Source: Clostridiales bacterium
GTDB taxonomy: Bacteria > Bacillota > Clostridia > Caldicoprobacterales > DTU083
Reading direction: 5' to 3'
Length of the DNA: 64,000 nucleotides
Assembly: GCA_012838915.1 (NCBI GenBank)
Contig: DUOI01000113.1
Span: 1-64,000, forward strand
Shown: positions 52,601 to 61,577 of the stretch, in pieces
Position numbering within the stretch: the stretch's first letter is position 1
How the letters are laid out: the number at the start of each line of letters is the position of its first letter
The notes under the pieces: generated by a model
The model's input: the letters and a program-made list of their open reading frames with translations, nothing else
Told to the model about the DNA's origin: nothing
Databases searched by the model: none
Position numbers and translations under genes: made by a program

Positions 52601-52629
52601 TTGGGTGAAAAAATATGGTATCATATTCT
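52601..52629 (+). promoter_or_regulatory. promoter of the CRP/FNR-type regulator
   Basis: TTGGGT (52601-52606) and TATTCT (52624-52629) with a 17-nt spacer, 43 nt before the start. It lies in the 137-nt divergent region shared with the DUF1292 gene. Confidence 0.5.
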
Positions 52630-52672
52630 GTAGTATTAACGGGATTATGCAAATTAATTACGGGTGAAAAGC

Positions 52673-53356
52673 ATGATAAACAGACTGGAGTTTTTGAAAA
52701 AAATCCCCTATTTCAGCAACATATCGCAGGCGGAGCTGCAGGCTATTGCTGATATCATGATTGAGCGTACCTATGAGCGGGGCCGGGTGCTCTTTATGGA
52801 GGGGGAATTCGGTGAGGCCGTACACTTTGTCATGGAGGGCAAGGTGAAAATCTACAAAACCTCGGAGGACGGCAGGGAACACATATTATATATTGCAGTT
52901 CCGGGTGATATCTTTGCAGAGGTAATCTTGTTCAATGAAGTGAACTACCCGGCAACGGCGGAGGTTTTGGAAAAGGCCCGAATTGCCGTTATTCGCAATG
53001 AAGACCTGGAAAAGGTGCTCAAGGCTCATCCTTCCATGGCAGTTGCCATCATCAAGGTGCTGAATAAGCGGCTTATGGATGCTCAGCAGCAGGTGAAAAG
53101 CCTGGCCTTGCATAATACCCATGGCCGGACTGCACAGATGCTGATGAAGCTGGCAACGGAACACGGCAACAAAACGGAAAATGGCCTGGAACTGGAATTG
53201 GTTATTTCAAGACAGGAGCTGGCCAACATGGTAGGAACCACCCGGGAGACGGTAACACGGGTGCTGATGGCCTTTAAGAAATATAATCTGATTGAAATTG
53301 AGCGAAATACCATTCGTATTATCCAGCCTGAAAAGCTGAAGGAATGGATAAACTGA
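52673..53356 (+). CDS. CRP/FNR-family transcriptional regulator
   Basis: About 227 residues. N-terminal cyclic-nucleotide-binding-type beta-roll (FSNISQAELQAIADIMIERTYERGRVLFMEGEFGEAVHFVMEGKVKI), then a long dimer helix and a winged helix ISRQELANMVGTTRETVTRVLMAFKKYNLIEIERNTIRI. The N-terminal cysteine cluster of FNR is absent, so it is not an oxygen-sensing iron-sulfur protein of the FNR type. ATG 52673 is preferred; an in-frame GTG at 52664 lies in the GGGTGA that serves as its ribosome site. Which ligand it binds is unknown; regulation of the nearby pfl genes is conceivable. Confidence 0.9.
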   Translation: MINRLEFLKKIPYFSNISQAELQAIADIMIERTYERGRVLFMEGEFGEAVHFVMEGKVKIYKTSEDGREHILYIAVPGDIFAEVILFNEVNYPATAEVLEKARIAVIRNEDLEKVLKAHPSMAVAIIKVLNKRLMDAQQQVKSLALHNTHGRTAQMLMKLATEHGNKTENGLELELVISRQELANMVGTTRETVTRVLMAFKKYNLIEIERNTIRIIQPEKLKEWIN

Positions 53357-53434
53357 ATACTTATCAAGGGCTACCGGTGGAACGGCGCCTAAGCTTACAA
53401 ACAACATTTGAAATAATTTATTGGAGGTTTGAAT

Positions 53435-53887
53435 ATGAGTAAAAAGCTTTACCGGTCATCCAGGCAGCGGGTTTTTGCAGGGGTTTGCGGAGGGTTGGCT
53501 GAATACTTTAATCTGGATGCAGCAATAATCCGGCTGATTTGGGTTGTAACCGTCTTTTTTTGGGGAACCGGACTGCTGATGTACATCATTGCCGCTATTA
53601 TCATACCCAAAGGTGAAAACTACGGCGGTACTGTGGTGACAGATGAAGACGGCAATGTCACATACGTGCAGGATGACGCCGGAACCAAAGTGAAGAGCAA
53701 TTCTGCGCTGTTTATCGGAGGCATCCTGGTAGTAATCGGCGGCCTTATTCTATTGGATAAGTACTATCCTTTCCGCCAGCTCATCAGAATCCTCATCAGA
53801 ACCTTCAGAGGTTATATATGGCCTCTTCTGCTGATTTTTACCGGGTTGATTATTATACTGTCTTCTCTGCGCCGCAGAAATTCCTGA
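53435..53887 (+). CDS. PspC-domain membrane protein
   Basis: 150 residues. The N-terminal PspC domain KKLYRSSRQRVFAGVCGGLAEYFNLDAAIIRLIWVVTVFF is clear, followed by a first membrane hairpin to residue ~60, a short extracytoplasmic or cytoplasmic loop and two more helices (LFIGGILVVIGGLILL and YIWPLLLIFTGLIIILSSL). PspC proteins belong to envelope-stress systems in many bacteria. ATG 53435 lies 7 nt after GGAGG; an upstream in-frame TTG at 53429 is too close. It ends 5 nt before the convergent gene at 53893. Confidence 0.9.
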   Translation: MSKKLYRSSRQRVFAGVCGGLAEYFNLDAAIIRLIWVVTVFFWGTGLLMYIIAAIIIPKGENYGGTVVTDEDGNVTYVQDDAGTKVKSNSALFIGGILVVIGGLILLDKYYPFRQLIRILIRTFRGYIWPLLLIFTGLIIILSSLRRRNS

Positions 53888-53892
53888 GTATG

Positions 53893-54237
53893 TCAGATTA
53901 AATTCCCGGCGAATATATGGAGCAATAGGGAAACCACAAGCAGAAGGGCTATAGCCCGGTGTAATACAAGCCAATATCTGTCTTTGGACAGGCTGCCCCA
54001 TATTCTTATTGCAAATAATACCAATACCAAAAACCAGGTTAGATAGCCTGTATGCAGTCTGATGGAACCCAGGGCCATATATCCATGCAGAAAACCCGTT
54101 ATCATAAGGGTGACGCCAATAAACGGATGTATTTTACTTAAGGGTTTCAGGATGGCATCCAGCTTTTTGCCTGGTTTTTTTAGTATATACCTTCTGTAAC
54201 GCCTTAACAAATAAGGCAGCAGGGATATGCTGACCAA
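53893..54237 (-). CDS. small His-rich membrane protein, possible b-type haem protein
   Basis: 114 residues with three or four membrane helices carrying well-placed histidines: KIHPFIGVTLMITGFLHGYMALG, LHTGYLTW, LHRAIALLLVVSLLLHI. Pairs of His on neighbouring helices suggest a b-type cytochrome or ferric-reductase-like domain (inference). The listed TTG 54237 has no ribosome site. The frame is open further to 54259 (FCWLNVVLVSIS), so the true start may be another non-ATG codon, or the gene lost its 5' end. Convergent with pspC. Confidence 0.65.
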   Translation of the reverse strand: MVSISLLPYLLRRYRRYILKKPGKKLDAILKPLSKIHPFIGVTLMITGFLHGYMALGSIRLHTGYLTWFLVLVLFAIRIWGSLSKDRYWLVLHRAIALLLVVSLLLHIFAGNLI

Positions 54238-54684
54238 TACTACATTTAACCAGCAAAATATTCAGTAAATTAAACCCTTCGTCAAAGCAATAACAAATCA
54301 ATTGTAATCATTATCTGTATTACCTGTTTCACCTGTTATATTTGAAACAAATCCAATTCAAACTGTTCCATATGTACTAATTTCTTTGTTAAATAAAAAA
54401 CAGTATAAATTCAAAGTAAATCTTGATTTAGTTCGGGTATATGGGGTATAATTAAATTGAACATGGAGATTTAGTTTGGATTATTCGAATTAACTGTACT
54501 ACATGTTCCATTAATACAACAGTCATTTGATGTCCTGCTTACTGATTTTCCAAATGCATCTTCTTAGCCCATATGTGAAACTCATAAATAAAGCATAATG
54601 GGGCAATGAAGCTTCTATGTGTAAGGGATCAGACAAGGTCGGGGAAATCAAGCAATAATACAGAATCAGGGGGAGTGATACTCC
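54238..54684 (+). promoter_or_regulatory. 447-nt AT-rich regulatory region of pflB
   Basis: Contains TTGATT (54423-54428) and TATAAT (54447-54452) with an 18-nt spacer, a GTTTCA/TGAAAC inverted repeat (54326-54331 and 54343-54348), and a short hairpin GGAGT-GAT-ACTCC (54672-54684) that covers the pflB ribosome site and abuts the start codon. The untranslated leader would be over 200 nt. No terminator or ORF with a ribosome site was seen in it. Confidence 0.6.
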
Positions 54685-56913
54685 ATGAAACAATGGAAAG
54701 GTTTCAGCAACGGATACTGGCGCAATGAAACAGACGTCAGAGAATTTATACAGGAAAACTACAAGCCCTATAAGGGAGACGATGCCTTTCTGGCGGAACC
54801 TACTGAAGCAACCAAACGCCTTTGGGACACCTTATCGGATTTGCTTAAAAAGGAAAGGGATAGAGGCGGCACTTTGGATGTGGATACACAAACGGTATCC
54901 ACCATTACTTCTCACAAGCCGGGTTATATTGATAAGGAGTACGAAAAGATAGTAGGCCTGCAGACGGATGCTCCTCTTAAGCGCGCTGTTATGCCCAACG
55001 GCGGTATTCGCATGGTAAAGCAGGCTTGTGAAGCCTATGGATTCAAATTGGATCCAAGCATTGAGCAATTTTTCACAGAATACAGAAAAACCCATAATCA
55101 AGGCGTATTTGATGCCTATACCCCGGAGATTCGCCGTGCCCGAAAAGCCGGCATAATTACCGGCCTGCCCGATGCCTACGGCAGGGGAAGAATTATCGGC
55201 GATTACAGGCGGGTGCCACTCTATGGCGTTGACAGGCTTATTGAGGATAAACAAAGGCAGTTGGAAGAGCTGGAGCTTGCCTGGATGGAGGATGAAACCA
55301 TCCGCTCCCGGGAGGAAATTACCGATCAGATTAAAGCCCTGCATGCTCTTAAGGAAATGGCACAAGGCTACGGTTATGATATTTCCCGGCCTGCCGGCAA
55401 TGCCCATGAAGCAATACAATGGCTTTATTTCGCATACCTGGCTGCAGTAAAGGAGCAAAACGGTGCTGCCATGAGTTTGGGCAGGGTTTCCACCTTCCTG
55501 GATATTTACATTGAGAGAGATCTGAAGAATGGCAGCCTAACAGAGCAGGAAGCCCAGGAATTGATTGATCACTTTGTTATGAAGCTGAGACTGGTTCGTT
55601 TCTTAAGAACCCCGGAATACAATGAATTGTTCAGCGGCGACCCCACCTGGGTAACCGAATCCATCGGCGGTATGGGCCTGGACGGCAGAACCCTGGTTAC
55701 AAAAAGCTCCTTCCGATTCCTGCATACGCTGACCAACCTTGGCCCGGCTCCCGAACCTAATATGACGGTTCTTTGGGCAAAGGGCCTGCCGGAAGGTTTT
55801 AAGAAATACTGCTCCAAAATGTCCATCCGGACCAGCTCCATCCAATATGAAAATGATGATTTGATGCGCCCGTATTGGGGGGACGATTATGGAATAGCCT
55901 GCTGTGTTTCCGCAATGCGCATCGGAAAACAGATGCAGTTCTTTGGCGCCCGGGCCAACCTGGCAAAGGCACTCTTATATGCCATTAACGGCGGAAGGGA
56001 TGAAGTATCCGGCGTCCAGGTAACTCCCCGCTTTGAGCCCATTAGTTCAGAATACCTGGATTATGATGAGGTTATGGCCCGTTTCGATAACATGATGGAA
56101 TGGCTGGCCAGGGTTTATGTCAACGCACTGAACATCATCCATTATATGCATGATAAGTATGCCTATGAGGCTTTGGAGATGGCCCTTCACGACAGGGAAA
56201 TTCTTCGGACCATGGCCTGCGGAATAGCCGGGCTGTCTGTAGTAGTAGATTCCCTGAGTGCAATCAAATATGCAAAGGTAAAGCCCATCCGCAATGAAGA
56301 GGGCCTGGCGGTTGACTTTGAAATAGAAGGGGATTTCCCCGCCTTCGGAAACAATGATGAAGGCGCCGACCGATTGGCGGTGGATATTGTTGAAAGGTTT
56401 ATGAAGAAGCTGCGCAAGCAGAAAACCTATCGAAGCAGTGTAGCCACTCTTTCCATACTCACCATTACCTCCAATGTGGTATACGGCAAGAAAACAGGGA
56501 ATACGCCGGATGGACGTAAGGCGGGAGAGCCCTTCGCCCCCGGTGCCAACCCCATGCACGGCAGGGATAAGAAAGGTGCCATTGCTTCCCTGACTTCGGT
56601 TGCCAAGCTGCCCTACCGCTATTCGGAAGACGGAATTTCCTATACCTTTTCCATCGTTCCGAAAGCACTGGGTAAAACAAGGGAAGACCGAATCAACAAC
56701 CTGGCTGCCATGCTGGACGGTTACTTCCTGAAGGGCGGCCACCATATAAATGTTAATGTATTTGAAAGGGAAACCTTGCTGGATGCCATGGAGCACCCGG
56801 AAAAATATCCGCAGCTCACCATCCGTGTTTCCGGCTATGCGGTTAATTTTGTAAGGCTGACCAGGGAACAGCAGGAGGATGTACTGGCTCGCACCTTCCA
56901 CGAAGGGATTTGA
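54685..56913 (+). CDS. pflB: pyruvate formate-lyase
   Basis: 742 residues, glycyl-radical enzyme. The catalytic Cys-Cys pair is in [36 protein letters not shown] (near residue 405), and the radical glycine in [12 protein letters not shown] (near residue 717), close to the C-terminus. It cleaves pyruvate with CoA to acetyl-CoA and formate in anaerobic fermentation. Length matches PflB (about 740-760). ATG 54685 follows GGGGGAG, which lies in a small hairpin. pflA overlaps or follows by a few nt, so activation is co-expressed. Confidence 0.96.
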   Translation: MKQWKGFSNGYWRNETDVREFIQENYKPYKGDDAFLAEPTEATKRLWDTLSDLLKKERDRGGTLDVDTQTVSTITSHKPGYIDKEYEKIVGLQTDAPLKRAVMPNGGIRMVKQACEAYGFKLDPSIEQFFTEYRKTHNQGVFDAYTPEIRRARKAGIITGLPDAYGRGRIIGDYRRVPLYGVDRLIEDKQRQLEELELAWMEDETIRSREEITDQIKALHALKEMAQGYGYDISRPAGNAHEAIQWLYFAYLAAVKEQNGAAMSLGRVSTFLDIYIERDLKNGSLTEQEAQELIDHFVMKLRLVRFLRTPEYNELFSGDPTWVTESIGGMGLDGRTLVTKSSFRFLHTLTNLGPAPEPNMTVLWAKGLPEGFKKYCSKMSIRTSSIQYENDDLMRPYWGDDYGIACCVSAMRIGKQMQFFGARANLAKALLYAINGGRDEVSGVQVTPRFEPISSEYLDYDEVMARFDNMMEWLARVYVNALNIIHYMHDKYAYEALEMALHDREILRTMACGIAGLSVVVDSLSAIKYAKVKPIRNEEGLAVDFEIEGDFPAFGNNDEGADRLAVDIVERFMKKLRKQKTYRSSVATLSILTITSNVVYGKKTGNTPDGRKAGEPFAPGANPMHGRDKKGAIASLTSVAKLPYRYSEDGISYTFSIVPKALGKTREDRINNLAAMLDGYFLKGGHHINVNVFERETLLDAMEHPEKYPQLTIRVSGYAVNFVRLTREQQEDVLARTFHEGI

Positions 56914-56918
56914 TAGCT

Positions 56919-57686
56919 TTGAAAAAAGGCAGAATTCATTCCATTGAAACCATGGGCACCGTAGACGGCCCGGGTATCCGCTATGTGGTATTCACCCAGG
57001 GCTGCCCCATGCGCTGCGTATTTTGCCACAACAGGGATGCCTGGGACCCTAAGGGCGGAAACCAAATGTCCGTTGATGAATTGATAGAGGATATCAGGCA
57101 CTATGTTCCCTTTTACAAAAGCTCCGGCGGCGGGATAACCGCCACCGGAGGGGAACCCGTATTGCAGGCTGAATTTGTAAAGGCCCTGTTTACCCGTGCA
57201 AAAGATGAACTGGGCTTAAACACCACATTGGATACCTCAGGCTTTGCAGAAATCGATAAGGCAAAGGAATTGCTGGAGGTTACCGATTTGGTAATACTCA
57301 GCATTAAGCATGTTGATGAGATAAAGCACAGACAGATTACCGGCGTAAGCAAAAACAAAATTTTAAAGTTTATGGAATACCTGAAGGAAATAAACAAGCC
57401 CACTTGGATTAGGTATGTTGTAATACCCGGGCTTACTGACGCCAAGGAGGATATTCACAGGCTGGCGGAATTCCTGAAAGACTTCCCCAATATACAATTG
57501 GTCGATGTATTGCCCTATCACACCATGGGAGTGTACAAGTGGGTAGCTATGGGCCTGGATTATCCCCTTGAAGGAATACCCGCACCTGATAAGATTTCCA
57601 TAAAGGAAATTAAGAATATATTCAGGGAGCATGGATTTAATACAGAAGCCCCCAGGGAAGAAAGCAATCTGGTTACAGCAATGTAA
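56919..57686 (+). CDS. pflA: pyruvate formate-lyase activating enzyme
   Basis: 255 residues, radical SAM. The iron-sulfur motif CPMRCVFC (Cx3Cx2C) follows FTQG, then GGGITATGGEPVLQ (SAM-binding GGE) and TTLDTSGF. It abstracts a hydrogen from the PflB glycine using S-adenosylmethionine. TTG 56919 lies 10 nt after AAGGGA and gives MKKGRIHSIETMGTVDGPGIR, the family's usual start. A TTG at 56910 overlaps the pflB stop and is too close to the ribosome site. Normal length. Confidence 0.95.
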   Translation: MKKGRIHSIETMGTVDGPGIRYVVFTQGCPMRCVFCHNRDAWDPKGGNQMSVDELIEDIRHYVPFYKSSGGGITATGGEPVLQAEFVKALFTRAKDELGLNTTLDTSGFAEIDKAKELLEVTDLVILSIKHVDEIKHRQITGVSKNKILKFMEYLKEINKPTWIRYVVIPGLTDAKEDIHRLAEFLKDFPNIQLVDVLPYHTMGVYKWVAMGLDYPLEGIPAPDKISIKEIKNIFREHGFNTEAPREESNLVTAM

Positions 57687-57787
57687 TTGGCAGGTAAGCT
57701 TTCCTTGATTATTTACCCGGGGATATTTTACAAAGGATAGCAGCCCCTTATTAAGAGCGAGCATGAACGAATGAATAAGTCATAAAC

Positions 57788-57826
57788 AAAGGACGAGTTT
57801 TGATGTTTTCACCAATACTCGTCCTT
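57788..57826. terminator. bidirectional hairpin between pflA and the DUF3048 gene
   Basis: AAAGGACGAGT (57788-57798) pairs perfectly with ACTCGTCCTTT (57816-57826). T residues follow on the minus-strand side (TTTGTTTATG), fewer on the plus side. It serves the convergent genes. Confidence 0.8.
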
Positions 57827-57845
57827 TAATCCATACTTCATTAGA

Positions 57846-58883
57846 CTAATTTTTATTAATCTCAACATTTTTATGCACCACTTGAATCCAGGTGTTTCCC
57901 GGTAACAGTACAATGGGGTTTCCTGCACTGTCGTAAAACTCTGTTTGCTCCTCATAAGAGGCTTTTTTCCAGGTTCCTTCTTCATATTTGCCGTTAACAA
58001 AATATTCGGCTTTTCCTTCACCAAGAAAATCCACCAATACATACTGGGCGCGCTCGGCTGTTGTGTGGGGAGCATGCAGGGCAATGATGTTGGTAACCCG
58101 TATCCGGTCATCCATATATTCATCAATCATCGGCTCATTGTTAATAAAACGCAGATAATTTTTATTACCCGGATCATATTCATATTTGACCTGGTTTCCC
58201 GAGGAATATTTAAAGGAAACCGTTGATACATCCTCTTGATCGATGTTGGAGTTCTCGTCAAAGTCAAAGTGTTTTTTATATTCCAGCTCCGGTATCTTTA
58301 CCAGTGCCTCCTTCGCATTAAAATAAGCATTATGGGGTGCTTTTCTTGATTTGTCCCTTGAATAAAACTCATCGTTGATTCCTCTGTGCCCATCAAAGCG
58401 GATTGGGATGTCCAGCGACTCCACTAAACTCTTCGCATCCCCCTGACCGGTTGAGGCAGACCCATAATATGCATAGGGGAGATTCCATTCCTGTATCATA
58501 CGAACAAAGGGTATGCGTGAGCTTCTTACCGGCCCTACCTTACTTGGATGCTCACTGGCAAAGATTGCAAGGAAGCGTGTAATTGTGTATGTTTCTACCG
58601 CATTCTCATACACGATATCCGCCATGCCCAGTGCGGATTGGGGTCTGGCGGCTGAAGTGTTTTCTATTATAATGCCAAAGGCCTGATAGGTGTTTTTATC
58701 CGAACTTTTCTCTTTGCCGTTAAAGACTGAACGATAAACTGCTCCCTTAGGAGTATTATCCGGCACCTGGCTGGGAATAGGTTCAGTTTCCTTAGGTTTA
58801 TCTGCAATATCTTCCTGCTGGGAAGTGCAGGCTGATATGAAAAACAATGTCAATGAAATGATTAGCAGAAACAGTTTTTTCAT
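57846..58883 (-). CDS. yerB: DUF3048-domain lipoprotein (YerB-like)
   Basis: 345 residues. Lipoprotein signal MKKLFLLIISLTLFFISAC with a Cys at residue 19, then a Pro/Glu-rich linker. Two domains follow: the DUF3048 N-part (FGIIIENTSAARPQSALGMADIVYE.AVETYTITRFLAIF, VGPVRSSRIPFV) and the C-part (FLGEGKAEYFVNGKYEEGTWKK..YDSAGNPIVLLPGNTWIQVV). YerB-type proteins are conserved in sporulating Firmicutes with no known biochemical role. ATG 58883 follows GAGGAGGG on the minus strand. Confidence 0.9.
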   Translation of the reverse strand: MKKLFLLIISLTLFFISACTSQQEDIADKPKETEPIPSQVPDNTPKGAVYRSVFNGKEKSSDKNTYQAFGIIIENTSAARPQSALGMADIVYENAVETYTITRFLAIFASEHPSKVGPVRSSRIPFVRMIQEWNLPYAYYGSASTGQGDAKSLVESLDIPIRFDGHRGINDEFYSRDKSRKAPHNAYFNAKEALVKIPELEYKKHFDFDENSNIDQEDVSTVSFKYSSGNQVKYEYDPGNKNYLRFINNEPMIDEYMDDRIRVTNIIALHAPHTTAERAQYVLVDFLGEGKAEYFVNGKYEEGTWKKASYEEQTEFYDSAGNPIVLLPGNTWIQVVHKNVEINKN

Positions 58884-58954
58884 ATAATTTCCCTCCTCAG
58901 CCTCGTAATATTATACTAAGCATAATTGAGAAATATCCCTGGAAAAGTACTGCT

Positions 58955-58995
58955 GAAAAAATAATCACCCTTGCCCGGACTACAGGGTGATTATT
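58955..58995 (-). terminator. intrinsic terminator of the ndh2-like gene
   Basis: AATAATCACCCT (58960-58971) pairs with AGGGTGATTATT (58984-58995). On the minus strand the stem is followed by a T run (the A run 58955-58961). It ends the ndh2 transcript just before the DUF3048 gene. Confidence 0.85.
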
Positions 58996-59020
58996 AAATC
59001 TTTATATTAACAGCATTCTG

Positions 59021-60838
59021 TTACCAGCGCCAGCCTTTGAACAGGTGAATGCCCCTGTTTCTCTGGAAATATCGCAGCTGATGGGTGAGCCAGGGCATCA
59101 GGTAGTGGTCAGCGCCAAGCACCCTGCCTGCTCCTGCCAGCATGGCGAAGGAAGCCCAGATAAACCACCAGTCATACAAGCCGGTGCTCAGCAGGAAGTT
59201 CAGGTTCATGCCGATGGAAACAATGGCAGCCAGGAAGGTAAAGATACCGAAAATGAAGGCAATCGCAAGGCCGATTTCAACGATGACCACAATTCGCTGG
59301 AACAGCATATTGTTAGGGTATATTACATTTTCAACAAACCAGGCATACCAGTCGGGAGTATGATCGCTGATCAGCGACATAAGCCCGCCTTCGCCTGTTG
59401 CCGCGCCGGTTGCATCAGGAGTTGCACCACTGCTTGTTGCACCGCTGATTACATCACCGGCACCTATAACAGCGGTTGTCCACCAATTATTTTTAACTTT
59501 GTCAATTCCGGACAAAAGCCACTTGTATCCAAGATAAATTCTAAGGGGAACCAGCCAGAATCGGAAGCTTCTTTCCCTGGCATGACTGAGAACCGATTGC
59601 AGGAAGAAATTATATTTCCGATTGGTGTTCAAAAATTGATGGCTGATATATTGCCAGCATAATTCCAGGCCGCCTATACCAAATAAGTAGTGCAAATTAA
59701 CAAGATGTTTCATTATAATAGCCAAAAAACCTGACAGCATGGGAATACCGCTTAATTGAGCCACACCGTATGTGGAGCCTATGGATACCATTACGCCGTG
59801 AAGATTGGGCTTCAGAACCTGCTTTTCCTTACCCAGTATTTCAGCTGCTGTATTGATTGCGGCGATATGGCCGGATTGTATGGCTGTCTCCACAAGGGGA
59901 GGGAGAATTTCCCCTTTTTCGTCGGTAAACTGCATATTGTCGCCTACAGCATAAACATAGGGATATTCAACAGTCTGGCAGTATTCATTGACAATAATGC
60001 GATTTCTCTTGCCCAGGCTGACACCCAGCTTGGCAGCTATGCTGTTGGTTTGTATACCGCCTGTCCATACCAATGTTCTGGCAGCAATGGTTGTGCCGTT
60101 CTTCAAAGTGATGGAATCGGGAGCAACTTCCACAATGGGAGAGTTGGTCAGTATTTCCACGCCCCGTTTCTTCATATATCGAACTGCTTTTTTGTTCAAT
60201 TTTTCATTAATGATAGGCAAAATGGCAGGCAGAGCTTCTATGAGAAACAACCTGACTTCCCTGCGATCAATTTTATATTCACGGCACAAGGTAGGCAGCC
60301 ATTCAATTAATTCCCCGATCAATTCCACTCCGGTGAATCCACCGCCGCCCACTGCAAGGGTCAGCATTTCCTTTCGCTTGACAGCATCCTTTTCCTTCGA
60401 AGCATTTCGGAAGGTTTCCACGATATGGTTGTGCAAAGTTTTGGCATCATCCAGCGACCATAGGGTAAAGGCATTTTCCTTGATGCCCGGTATGCCGAAA
60501 AAGGCCGGTTCGCTGCCAAAGCCGGCAATCAGGTAATCAAAGGCATACTCATTTCCATCAGAAAATAATTTTTTTTCCTTCAGGTCTGCCTTTATGATTT
60601 TGTCCTGTACAAATTCCACCTTTGTATACTGTAATACATGCCGGATGGATACCTTCAGACTGCCGGGTTCAACCCTGTGCCCTGCTACCTCGTGGAGCTC
60701 GGTTAAAAGGGTATGATGATTATTCTGATCGATTAAAAGGATCTCGATATCATCATGCTTTTTCAGTTTTTTGTGCAGGGTTTTTGCTGCTTCCAGACCT
60801 GCATAACCTGCGCCAAGTATTACAATGCGCTTTGACAT
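59021..60838 (-). CDS. ndh2: type II NADH dehydrogenase with C-terminal membrane domain (Ndh2 of the EET type)
   Basis: 605 residues, much longer than soluble Ndh (about 400). The flavoprotein half (residues ~1-400) has FAD motif VILGAGYAGLEAA, NAD motif LAVGGGGFTGVELIGEL and VYAVGDN. Then comes a membrane tail (residues ~430-600) with about four helices, including YLGYKWLLSGIDKV and a DoxX-like IVEIGLAIAFIFGIFTFLAAIVSIGMNLNFLLSTG. Flavin-based extracellular electron transfer uses a dedicated Ndh2 of this extended form to reduce a special quinone pool. ATG 60838 follows AGGAGGAAG. Divergent from the eetA-like gene at 61168. Confidence 0.88.
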   Translation of the reverse strand: MSKRIVILGAGYAGLEAAKTLHKKLKKHDDIEILLIDQNNHHTLLTELHEVAGHRVEPGSLKVSIRHVLQYTKVEFVQDKIIKADLKEKKLFSDGNEYAFDYLIAGFGSEPAFFGIPGIKENAFTLWSLDDAKTLHNHIVETFRNASKEKDAVKRKEMLTLAVGGGGFTGVELIGELIEWLPTLCREYKIDRREVRLFLIEALPAILPIINEKLNKKAVRYMKKRGVEILTNSPIVEVAPDSITLKNGTTIAARTLVWTGGIQTNSIAAKLGVSLGKRNRIIVNEYCQTVEYPYVYAVGDNMQFTDEKGEILPPLVETAIQSGHIAAINTAAEILGKEKQVLKPNLHGVMVSIGSTYGVAQLSGIPMLSGFLAIIMKHLVNLHYLFGIGGLELCWQYISHQFLNTNRKYNFFLQSVLSHARERSFRFWLVPLRIYLGYKWLLSGIDKVKNNWWTTAVIGAGDVISGATSSGATPDATGAATGEGGLMSLISDHTPDWYAWFVENVIYPNNMLFQRIVVIVEIGLAIAFIFGIFTFLAAIVSIGMNLNFLLSTGLYDWWFIWASFAMLAGAGRVLGADHYLMPWLTHQLRYFQRNRGIHLFKGWRW

Positions 60839-61167
60839 GGGAGTCTTCCTCCTTTTTTCATTTCCGTCTCATTTATTCATATCATCATTCGACACGAATT
60901 AAACAAATAAGTTATACGATTGGAGAATATTCATTAAAAGCTTTATAGCATAGCCGTCCTTTCGGTATTTTAACACAGGGCAAGAAAACAATTCAATGAA
61001 ATTATAATACATTATTGGCATCTTGTTAACGTTATCAGTGAACATTTATGATAAAATGAATAATAATGTTCATATTTGTTGTTTCTTCACATTATGAGCA
61101 TAATATGATAAGATATGACTTGTTAAATTCTGTCTGAATCAAGACAAAACTGGAGGAGCAGCCTGGG
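60839..61167. promoter_or_regulatory. divergent promoter region between ndh2 and the eetA-like gene
   Basis: 329 AT-rich nt. TGAACATT (61039-61046) and AATGTTCA (61065-61072) form an inverted repeat, and TAACGTTA (61027-61034) is a palindrome. Loose promoter boxes for the plus strand are near TTGTTG (about 61077) and TAATAT (about 61105). No ORF with ribosome site. Confidence 0.4.
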
Positions 61168-61566
61168 ATGAGAATTCCGTTTCGTATTGGTGATGCTCTG
61201 GTGTATCTCTTCATACTCCTGTTGATTGCAGCAAGCTTTGCCGGTCTTTATCAGATGGGACGAGGAGTTGTCAACAATCAGGTCACGGTTGAAGTGGATG
61301 GCGAAATATGGGGCACCTATAATATACCTGCGAAGGGCGATGAGCGGGTTGTTCGCATTGATGCCGGTGATAACCGTTATAATATAATGATTATAGCTGA
61401 TTCGGGGGTGCTTATCCGGGAAGCCAACTGCCCTGATCAGATTTGTGTAAACTGGGGCAACATCAGCAGGCCGGGGCAAACCATCGTTTGTTTGCCTCAT
61501 AAAGTGGTTATCAGTATTACCGGTGAACAGGAAGGAGAGCTTCCGCTGGATGATATTGCATCTTAG
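61168..61566 (+). CDS. eetA: NusG-domain-II membrane-anchored protein (EetA-like)
   Basis: 132 residues. One N-terminal membrane helix (residues ~9-28: ALVYLFILLLIAASFAGLYQM), then a NusG domain II beta-barrel exposed outside: VTVEVDGEIWGTYNIP, YNIMIIADSGVLIREANCPDQICVNWGNISRPGQTIVCLPHKVVI. The ANCPDQICVNWG...CLPHKV pattern is typical of the family. Proteins of this type lie beside Gx transporters and polyprenyl synthases; in the Listeria electron-transfer locus the partner is EetA. ATG 61168 follows GGAGGAG. Next gene after 11 nt. Confidence 0.8.
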   Translation: MRIPFRIGDALVYLFILLLIAASFAGLYQMGRGVVNNQVTVEVDGEIWGTYNIPAKGDERVVRIDAGDNRYNIMIIADSGVLIREANCPDQICVNWGNISRPGQTIVCLPHKVVISITGEQEGELPLDDIAS

Positions 61567-61577
61567 CGATTCAGTTT

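Noticed and set aside
52673-53356. Reading the CRP/FNR-type protein as an oxygen-sensing FNR
   Set aside because: The N-terminal cysteine cluster required for the iron-sulfur sensor is absent.
54832-55458. 208-codon minus-strand frame inside pflB
   Set aside because: Antisense shadow of a conserved enzyme; no recognisable motif.
56047-56901. 284-codon minus-strand frame inside pflB
   Set aside because: Shadow of the conserved PflB reading frame; no domain and no ribosome site.
59045-59662. 205-codon plus-strand frame antisense to ndh2
   Set aside because: No ribosome site, no homology; arises from the opposite strand of a membrane-domain coding region.
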